Shown here in pieces: positions 1 to 5,025 of a DNA stretch of 5,025 nt. The notes below the pieces were generated by a model. It searched no databases and was not told the DNA's origin. It saw only the letters and a list, made by a program, of their open reading frames with translations. The stretch is taken from NCBI GenBank assembly GCA_042091915.1, contig JBELGO010000105.1, positions 1 to 5,025 of the forward strand. Reading direction: 5' to 3'. The stretch comes from LSUCC0057 sp042091915 (GTDB lineage Bacteria > Pseudomonadota > Gammaproteobacteria > Pseudomonadales > Porticoccaceae). A program made the position numbers and the translations under genes. Numbering within the stretch: the stretch's first letter is position 1; each line of letters starts with the position of its first letter.

Positions 1-3
1 AAC

Positions 4-8
4 AGGAG
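4..8 (+). promoter_or_regulatory. Shine-Dalgarno AGGAG that sets the adhesin start
   Basis: AGGAG lies 6 bases before ATG at 15, but only 3 bases before the TTG at 12 that could also open the frame. The spacing favours ATG at 15. Any promoter must lie to the left of the window. Confidence 0.75.
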
Positions 9-14
9 CTTTTG

Positions 15-2291
15 ATGGACCGCGTAATACTGGTTGAGACACTCGCCTCAGGAGAGGCTAACACTTATACCAACACTCTAGAGCAAGCAGTGCAGAGTCA
101 GAAAGGGGCTATGTATAGCGCTGTTATCGAGCAGAGCGGTGAAACCCCTCGCGATCTGTTGTTAAAAAAGCAGGGCGACAACCTTCTAGTTCTCGTTGAA
201 GACGAAGTGGTTGGCGTTGTTGAGGATTTCTATCAAAACGATATGGCAGCTAGCTTTTCTGTGGCGGGCAACAGTGTTGCCAACAGTGCGGCTGTAGAGT
301 CTGCTGTAGACAGCGTGGTTTGGTCTTCATCATCACAGACCATCGGTGTCTCTCTGGGCGGTTGGGCCGGCTTAGGCGCTGCTGTGTGGGGCGGCAGTGT
401 CGCTCTGTCGGATAAAGATAAATCAGCACCCGCGCCAGATGCGCCCAGCCTAGTATTGGCTGAAGATAGCGGTGTCAGTGACTCCGATGGTGTAACTAAG
501 AACTCGAGTGTGCAAGTCTTCGGATTAGAAGAGGGTGCCAACTGGGAATACAGCACCGATGGCGGTCAAAACTGGCAGTCGGGTACAGGCGACAGCTTCA
601 CTGTGCCAGAGGGCGATTACTTGGCTGGCGATCTACAAGTTCGCCAAACCAATCAATCTAACAAGACCAGCGAGATTGGCCAGCTTGGCGCTATCACTAT
701 CGATACTACTGAACCCACCCTCAGTTTGAGCTTGGCTGAAGACACGGGGGAAAGTGATTCGGATGGCATCACCAGCAATACCACGATTAATGTCAGCGGC
801 TTAGAGTCTGGCCAAGTTTGGCAGTACAAGACCAGCACCGATGGTGATTGGATTGACGGCAGCAGTAGCGGCAGCTTTGAGTTGAACGAAGGCGATTACG
901 CCAGCGGTGCCGTCCAAGTCCGTGCAGTGGATGCTGCGGGGAATACAGGCAATGCCGTAAGTCTAGGCGCTATCACTATCGATACTACTGCACCCACCCT
1001 CAGTTTGAGTCTGGATGAAGACACGGGGGAAAGTGATTCGGATGGCATCACCAGCAATACCACGATTAATGTCAGCGGCTTAGAGTCTGGCCAGGTTTGG
1101 CAGTATAAGACCAGCGTCGATGGCGACTGGATTGACGGCAGCAGTAGCGGCAGCTTTGAGTTAGATGAGGGTGATTACGACAGCGGTGCAGTCCAAGTCC
1201 GTGCAGTGGATGCCGCTGGGAATGAAGGCACTCCCGCCAGTCTAGGTGCTGTGACCGTCGATATCACTGCGCCTAACACGAGATTGGACTTGAGATTGGC
1301 TGAAGACACTGGGGATAGTGACACGGACGGCATTACTAGCAATACCACGATTAATGTCAGCGGCTTAGAGTCTGGCCAGGCTTGGCAGTATAAGACCAGC
1401 ACTGATGGCGACTGGGTTGACGGTAGTGGCGACAGCTTTGAGCTGGACGAGGGTGATTATGCCAGTGGTGCAGTCCAAGTCCGTGCAGTGGATGCCGCCG
1501 GGAATCCAGGTTCTACTGCACAGTTAAGCGCTGGTGTAACCATCGATACGACGGGCCCTAAGCTGGTCGATTCTTTTTTCTTCGGAGATGGATTTGAAAT
1601 ATACTTTAGTGAGCCAGTCCTGCTGGGTAGCGGGAATGTTTTTATCGATGGTAGTAGTTATGATATTGAAAGCACGGAGCTACACGTATATGAAAATAGA
1701 CTTACCCTTTTTGATATAAATCAGAGACTACGTGAAGACTCTGTTATTACTCTAGAGAACGGAGCAGTTACAGATGCTTTGGGTAATGATTACGTTAACG
1801 ATATCGTTATCTTTGATTTGCTGAATGGCGTAAGTTCTGATCATTCAAGCCGCACATTTGATGACAGCGTTGCCTATACTATTTACATTCGTGTAAATTC
1901 TAGTTCTGAAGCCATCCACGAGGAACCTCAGGGTGATGCACCAGAGGGTGCAACTTGGGGGAAATGGTCATCAGGCGATAACTTAGGCGACGATGATCGT
2001 ATAATTTTGGTTGGGAGTAACGACAGAATGGGAATAGTCGGCAGAGATGGCGCAGTGGTGACTGACGTCTCTGTAACGAGTTCTTACTCTAGAATAGAGT
2101 GGTTCGATTCGAGCGGCTGGAGAGTAGCTTCGTTATCACTTGACGGTTCTTTCGCCCGAAGCTACAACGATGAAAGCAGAAACCTATATTTGTGGTCTGG
2201 CACTAGGGCTAGTCTAAACTCAAATACGAATGCAATCTCATGGTTAAATGTCATGCCGGTGGGCATATTGACTAGCCAAGGATTGATCTAA
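15..2291 (+). CDS. BapA-like, Ig-repeat surface adhesin (probable type I secretion substrate)
   Basis: A 758-residue protein, probably a secreted or cell-surface adhesin for attachment or biofilm formation. There is no Sec signal peptide: it opens MDRVILVETLASG. Residues 48-80 (LLLKKQGDNLLVLVEDEVVG and following) followed by a Gly/Ala/Trp-rich hydrophobic stretch at about 109-131 resemble the prefix region of BapA/LapF-type adhesins, which are exported by type I systems. Four Ig-like repeats follow at 144-233, 234-326, 327-419 and 420-514, each carrying an Asp-rich DSDG or DTDG motif, a WxY core and an EGDY motif. Residues 515-605 form a different Ig-like domain (FSEPV, GSGNV, GAVTDALGN). Residues 606-758 are unassigned. 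No RTX nonapeptides are visible, and the protein is small for a family that often exceeds 2000 residues. ATG at 15 is preferred over the in-frame TTG at 12 because AGGAG lies 6 bases upstream. The adhesin class is well supported; ligand and secretion route are inference. Confidence 0.82.
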   Translation: MDRVILVETLASGEANTYTNTLEQAVQSQKGAMYSAVIEQSGETPRDLLLKKQGDNLLVLVEDEVVGVVEDFYQNDMAASFSVAGNSVANSAAVESAVDSVVWSSSSQTIGVSLGGWAGLGAAVWGGSVALSDKDKSAPAPDAPSLVLAEDSGVSDSDGVTKNSSVQVFGLEEGANWEYSTDGGQNWQSGTGDSFTVPEGDYLAGDLQVRQTNQSNKTSEIGQLGAITIDTTEPTLSLSLAEDTGESDSDGITSNTTINVSGLESGQVWQYKTSTDGDWIDGSSSGSFELNEGDYASGAVQVRAVDAAGNTGNAVSLGAITIDTTAPTLSLSLDEDTGESDSDGITSNTTINVSGLESGQVWQYKTSVDGDWIDGSSSGSFELDEGDYDSGAVQVRAVDAAGNEGTPASLGAVTVDITAPNTRLDLRLAEDTGDSDTDGITSNTTINVSGLESGQAWQYKTSTDGDWVDGSGDSFELDEGDYASGAVQVRAVDAAGNPGSTAQLSAGVTIDTTGPKLVDSFFFGDGFEIYFSEPVLLGSGNVFIDGSSYDIESTELHVYENRLTLFDINQRLREDSVITLENGAVTDALGNDYVNDIVIFDLLNGVSSDHSSRTFDDSVAYTIYIRVNSSSEAIHEEPQGDAPEGATWGKWSSGDNLGDDDRIILVGSNDRMGIVGRDGAVVTDVSVTSSYSRIEWFDSSGWRVASLSLDGSFARSYNDESRNLYLWSGTRASLNSNTNAISWLNVMPVGILTSQGLI
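444..1556 (+). repeat. Four tandem Ig-like coding repeats in the adhesin
   Basis: The units lie at 444-713, 714-992, 993-1271 and 1272-1556, encoding 90, 93, 93 and 95 residues. Units 2 and 3 are nearly identical at DNA level: bases 737-814 match 1016-1093 exactly over 78 bases, an offset of 279. Unit 4 shares a 43-base exact run with unit 3, starting at 1338. Unit 1 is the most diverged and has RQTNQSNKTS where units 2-4 have RAVDAAGN. Each unit starts near an AEDTG or DEDTG motif and ends with a TIDTT-type linker. This pattern fits duplication of an internal unit from an older first copy. Confidence 0.93.
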
Positions 2292-2319
2292 CTGCCATGT
2301 GGCTAAATAAAATGCGCAT

Positions 2320-2345
2320 CCCCAGCCCGCCCAGCGGAGCTGGGG
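2320..2345. terminator. Strong stem-loop after the adhesin gene, probable terminator
   Basis: CCCCAGC at 2320-2326 pairs with GCTGGGG at 2339-2345. Inside it, CCGC at 2327-2330 pairs with GCGG at 2334-2337 around a CCA loop, leaving one bulged A at 2338, for 11 base pairs in all. GCG at 2314-2316 and CGC at 2349-2351 may add an outer helix. On the + strand the stem is followed by TGTCGCTATAAGC, which is not a U-tract. On the - strand it is followed by GCGCATTTTATTT. The stem is certain. Its role as an intrinsic terminator for the adhesin, rather than a 3' mRNA-stabilising hairpin or a terminator of the opposite strand, is not. Confidence 0.55.
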
Positions 2346-2458
2346 TGTCGCTATAAGCTTTAAGGAGCACAGCGCATTAGTTGGTCTATCTATACAGTAT
2401 CGTTTATCTCATTTAGGTCGCGCAAAGTGACTCCGCCCCACACCAGTAGACTTTTGTG

Positions 2459-2490
2459 CCAACTCTCGTCCATTTGAGCGCAAGAGTTGG
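2459..2490. promoter_or_regulatory. Inverted repeat just upstream of the kinase start
   Basis: CCAACTCT at 2459-2466 and AGAGTTGG at 2483-2490 are perfect 8-base arms. As RNA the stem could continue with CG at 2467-2468 and CG at 2479-2480, past a two-base bulge (2481-2482), leaving a loop of about 8-10 bases. The right arm ends 13 bases before ATG at 2504 and overlaps the only weak ribosome-binding candidate, GGTGG at 2489-2493. It could be a regulator operator, an attenuator or an RNA structure limiting translation. The sequence cannot decide between these. Confidence 0.5.
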
Positions 2491-2503
2491 TGGTATTGTT
2501 TAG

Positions 2504-4381
2504 ATGATAAGAGTGGCTTTACTGCTGTTGTGCTTTTTTACCCCAGCCTTGCTCGCTGCCAACAGCGGGTTGCAGAGCGAGCCTAGCGTCGCGGTAGTGC
2601 CCTTAGTGCAGAGCGATTTAAACGATGGATGGGGTTCGCTCTACATAGATAAAGAACAACAGCTGTCGATCGAGGATATTTTAGCGCTCCCTTCCAGTGA
2701 GTTTGACAGGCTTTTAAATCCCGTTTCACTAGGTTACAAAAATTGGTCATTTTGGCTGAGAGGAAACTTCTATAACCAGCAGGCTGCTTCCCACCCATTG
2801 CTGGTGGAAGTGCCGATGCCGTACCTTGACTATATTGATCTCTACCTTATTCAAGAAGGCAAAATAGTTGACCTGCAACGTTTGGGAGATGCGACCAATG
2901 TTAGGTATAAACGCAGTCGCAATGCCGCATTTTTAGTCGCGTTTCCTCCCGGCCAGAGCCAGTTGTTAGTCAATATTCGTACCAGCACCAATACTGTAAG
3001 TAATCTCAAGCTCTACAGTGAGATGGCTTTTAATCAATCTCAGCGCTGGCGCTCTTTTTTTGACGGAATTTTTTATACATTTGTTGCCAGCACTCTATTA
3101 GTGTCGCTGTATAATTTTTTAAGCCAACGCACGTTAACTAGTGGTTATTTTTTTGCTTACTACGCACTCAATCTTTCAAAGTGGCTGTTTGTCTCAGGGG
3201 TTATTCACCAACTATTCATCTGGCAGAGCCCGTTACTCAATAGCCAATTAACGGCGCTTTCAATCAGTCTCTCTTCTCTCTTTGCGGCACTGTTTTTCGA
3301 GCGCCTATTTGCTATGCGTCGATATCACCGCATTAATTACTATGCGGTTTTAGTGACAATCGCCAGTTCTATTGTAGTCACTGTCAGCACGCTTTTGGGG
3401 TTTTACCAAGAAACTGCGCCATTACTCCTGCTCTCCGGTTTGATCAGTTTGCTGTTGTCGCCATCTCTGATTTGGAGGCAGTTTAAAAAACCACTTTTTG
3501 AGGGGAAATTACTGGCCATTTCCCACACAATTTACGTTACCAGTCTAGGCTACTTTATTTTAGTCTCCCTAGGCTCTGTGCCTTATTTTGAATGGTATAT
3601 AGAGGCGGTTACCGTGGCCTTGTTGGCGCAAAGTGCGCTTCTTTTCTCCTCTCTTTATGGTGCCAATAAGTTGAAAGCTTGGCGTGCTAGAAGCTTTTTA
3701 AAACATGCCCATCAACAGGAGGGGGTCGCCCAGAGGCTGTCAGACTTGGGGCAGCTTAATCTGGATCGCTTTGCGTTGTTATCGCATGAAATTAAAAACC
3801 CTTTGGCACAGATGAAGCTGGCAATGCAGCTTAATCAGCAGGGCAGAGCGTCATTGAGTCAAGATAGTTTTCTGCATTTAATCAGTCGTGTCGAAAACGC
3901 AATGGCTCATGCAGCGACCGACATTGATAGTGAAGAAACCCTCACTTACCTGTCGGTGAGTGGAGTATTGGCAGAGTCACTGGGTGCCAATATTGACAGC
4001 GCTAATGTGCAGGTAAATTACTCTGCACAAGAGCAGCTAATTCACAGTGACCGCACTGGTTTGCGAATGATTTTAGATAACCTCATAGAGAACGCACTCA
4101 AGTACCGCGAAGGCCGGCGAGACAGTGTTAAGATTACTGTGAGTTCTGAGTCGGGCAGTGTTCAGGTGACCATCGAAAACCCATTGTCTCCGGGTGTTGA
4201 GCTAGATGTTGAGCAATTGGGTCGAAAACATTATCGCTCGCCAAGTCATCAACGAATCTCTGGTGACTGTGTGGGTTTGTACTTGGTCAAGAATCTCTGC
4301 AAAGATCTAGGGATAGAGATTGAATTTTATTTAGACAGTGGCAACTTTGTTGCCAAATTAACTTTTCCTCAAACTCACTAA
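2504..4381 (+). CDS. 7TM-DISM hybrid-sensing histidine kinase (membrane sensor)
   Basis: A 625-residue inner-membrane sensor kinase that should autophosphorylate on His and pass the phosphate to the regulator encoded just downstream. Residues 1-19 are a signal peptide ending ALLAA. Residues about 40-175 match the periplasmic 7TMR-DISMED2 sensor fold, with WSFWLRGNFYN at 81-91 and the LDYIDLYL strand at 108-115; such domains are thought to bind small ligands, often carbohydrates. About seven hydrophobic helices span 185-385. The H-box is SHEIKNP with His428; the HExxN pattern suggests phosphatase activity as well. The N-box is DNLIENALKY at 525-534. The G1 position reads ENPLSPG instead of DxGxG, and G2 reads SGDCVGLYLV. 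No receiver domain is attached. ATG at 2504 is the first possible start, because an in-frame TAG lies directly before it. The ribosome-binding site is weak. The gene is complete and the ligand is unknown. Confidence 0.92.
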   Translation: MIRVALLLLCFFTPALLAANSGLQSEPSVAVVPLVQSDLNDGWGSLYIDKEQQLSIEDILALPSSEFDRLLNPVSLGYKNWSFWLRGNFYNQQAASHPLLVEVPMPYLDYIDLYLIQEGKIVDLQRLGDATNVRYKRSRNAAFLVAFPPGQSQLLVNIRTSTNTVSNLKLYSEMAFNQSQRWRSFFDGIFYTFVASTLLVSLYNFLSQRTLTSGYFFAYYALNLSKWLFVSGVIHQLFIWQSPLLNSQLTALSISLSSLFAALFFERLFAMRRYHRINYYAVLVTIASSIVVTVSTLLGFYQETAPLLLLSGLISLLLSPSLIWRQFKKPLFEGKLLAISHTIYVTSLGYFILVSLGSVPYFEWYIEAVTVALLAQSALLFSSLYGANKLKAWRARSFLKHAHQQEGVAQRLSDLGQLNLDRFALLSHEIKNPLAQMKLAMQLNQQGRASLSQDSFLHLISRVENAMAHAATDIDSEETLTYLSVSGVLAESLGANIDSANVQVNYSAQEQLIHSDRTGLRMILDNLIENALKYREGRRDSVKITVSSESGSVQVTIENPLSPGVELDVEQLGRKHYRSPSHQRISGDCVGLYLVKNLCKDLGIEIEFYLDSGNFVAKLTFPQTH

Positions 4382-4399
4382 TCTGAGCTCTAGTGACTT

Positions 4400-5025
4400 A
4401 TGGTTAATCTGCTCATTATTGAAGACGAAAACGCATTAGCAGAGCTTATTAAAAGCGCCGTGCAGGGCAGCGATGTGCAAGTAGATATCTGCAACTCTGC
4501 AGAAGAGGCGACTGAACAGTTGGGTTGCAAGGACTATCGACTGCTATTTGTGGATATCAATTTGCCAGGCGAGAGTGGTTTAGAGTTCATAGAGCGCACG
4601 CGAGCAGCACTACCTGATGCGATGTTTGTGGTTATATCTGCCAATTCTGCTCGTTCGCAAATTGCCCAAGGGTATGATTTTGGCGCTGACTTCTACCTGC
4701 CTAAACCGTTCGAGCTTGAACAGCTAGAGGGTATTGTTAGAGCATTTAAAAACCGCCAAGAGCTGCAAACTGAAAATCACAGCCTATGGTTGCAGAGAGT
4801 TGATCGAACCATAATTAGCTCACTGGGTAAAAAAATAGTTCTCACAGAGCCAGAATTTATTGTGCTGTTTGGGTTGGTCACTGCAAAAGGCTACCAGTTA
4901 GAGTATTGGGAAATCGCTGAGCGACTCGAGCTTGATCTGGAGAGTGATTTTAAGCCTTATCTGGCACTGTTAGTGGCGAGACTGCGCAAAAAAATCAATG
5001 AGCTAGCTGATAGCAGCTCAATTCA
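4400..5025 (+). CDS. OmpR/PhoB-family response regulator, 3' end outside the window
   Basis: The first 208 residues of a transcription regulator, probably the cytoplasmic partner of the upstream kinase. The receiver domain (about 1-115) opens MVNLLIIEDE with acidic residues Glu8 and Asp9. It has phospho-acceptor Asp52 in VDINLPG, Ser80 at the switch Thr/Ser position in VVISANS, and Lys102 in YLPKPF. After a short linker (about 116-128) comes a winged-helix DNA-binding domain: LTEPEF at 148-153, then the recognition-helix region ending ARLRKKIN at 193-200. Only the final wing and stop codon seem to be missing. An in-frame TGA at 4394 leaves ATG at 4400 as the first start. The gene begins 18 bases after the kinase stop with a poor Shine-Dalgarno, so co-transcription and translational coupling are likely. 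Its target promoters are unknown. Confidence 0.92.
   Translation, partial: MVNLLIIEDENALAELIKSAVQGSDVQVDICNSAEEATEQLGCKDYRLLFVDINLPGESGLEFIERTRAALPDAMFVVISANSARSQIAQGYDFGADFYLPKPFELEQLEGIVRAFKNRQELQTENHSLWLQRVDRTIISSLGKKIVLTEPEFIVLFGLVTAKGYQLEYWEIAERLELDLESDFKPYLALLVARLRKKINELADSSSI

Larger units (their letters stand above)
2292..2503. other. Intergenic region between adhesin and two-component operon
   Basis: This 212-base gap separates the adhesin stop from the kinase start. It holds a GC-rich hairpin at 2320-2345, an AAGGAG with no usable start codon after it (2362-2367), a 9-base odd palindrome ATACAGTAT at 2392-2400, and an inverted repeat at 2459-2490. The two hairpins and the gap length suggest that the kinase has its own promoter here, but I could not find a convincing pair of -35 and -10 boxes. 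Confidence 0.6.

Noticed and set aside
233..556. Minus-strand open frame of 107 codons within the adhesin
   Set aside because: It lies opposite a strongly supported gene, has no recognisable domain, and reflects the GC-rich codon pattern of the + strand gene.
535..729. A + strand 64-codon frame inside the adhesin in another phase
   Set aside because: It is fully contained in the adhesin coding region, with no ribosome site or domain support.
714..1271. Tandem repeats considered as a CRISPR-like or mobile-element array
   Set aside because: The repeats are 279 bases long, in frame and encode Ig-like domains, with no short repeats separated by unique spacers and no terminal inverted repeats.
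653..1402. Two similar minus-strand open frames (653-838 and 1175-1402) sharing the same N-terminal sequence
   Set aside because: Their similarity only mirrors the tandem repeats of the adhesin read in reverse, so they are not independent genes.
2381..2409. Possible promoter with TTGGTC as -35 and TTTATC as -10, spacing 16
   Set aside because: The -10 matches only about half of the consensus positions, so it is too weak to list as a promoter.
2362..2436. AAGGAG at 2362-2367 followed by a short frame from TTG at 2381 (11 codons, hydrophobic), as a possible leader peptide
   Set aside because: The spacing to TTG is 13 bases, which is too long, no ATG or GTG is suitably placed, and the peptide has no regulatory signature such as a run of one amino acid.
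2583..2798. Minus-strand 71-codon frame within the kinase gene
   Set aside because: It overlaps the sensor domain of a well-supported kinase and resembles no known protein.

Overview
The window holds three genes, all on the + strand, in the order surface adhesin, sensor histidine kinase, response regulator. No RNA gene, mobile element, CRISPR array or credible minus-strand gene was found. The gene families point to a Gram-negative bacterium. A marine-type gammaproteobacterium is the most likely source, from the BapA-like N-terminus, the DSDG-rich Ig-like repeats, the 7TM-DISM kinase and the moderate base composition. Nothing in the window identifies a genus.

Bases 15-2291 encode a 758-residue acidic, repetitive protein that looks like a secreted or surface adhesin. 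It has no Sec signal peptide. A BapA/LapF-like N-terminal region of about 140 residues is followed by four Ig-like repeats of 90-95 residues, then one different Ig-like domain of the 'SEPV...DALGN' type, then about 150 residues I cannot assign. Repeats 2 and 3 are nearly identical at DNA level with a 279-base period. GC content falls sharply where the repeats end, near base 1557, so the gene looks like a mosaic. It is short for its family and shows no RTX nonapeptides.

Bases 2292-2503 are a 212-base gap. It carries a strong GC-rich hairpin just after the adhesin stop and a second inverted repeat ending 13 bases before the kinase start codon.

Bases 2504-5025 form a two-component operon. The first gene is a complete 625-residue 7TM-DISM sensor kinase with a signal peptide, a periplasmic sensor domain, seven membrane segments, an intact H-box and N-box, and unusual G1/G2 boxes. 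After an 18-base gap comes an OmpR/PhoB-type response regulator that runs off the right edge of the window. The kinase presumably phosphorylates this regulator. Control of the adhesin by the pair is plausible from adjacency, but no sequence in the window proves it.
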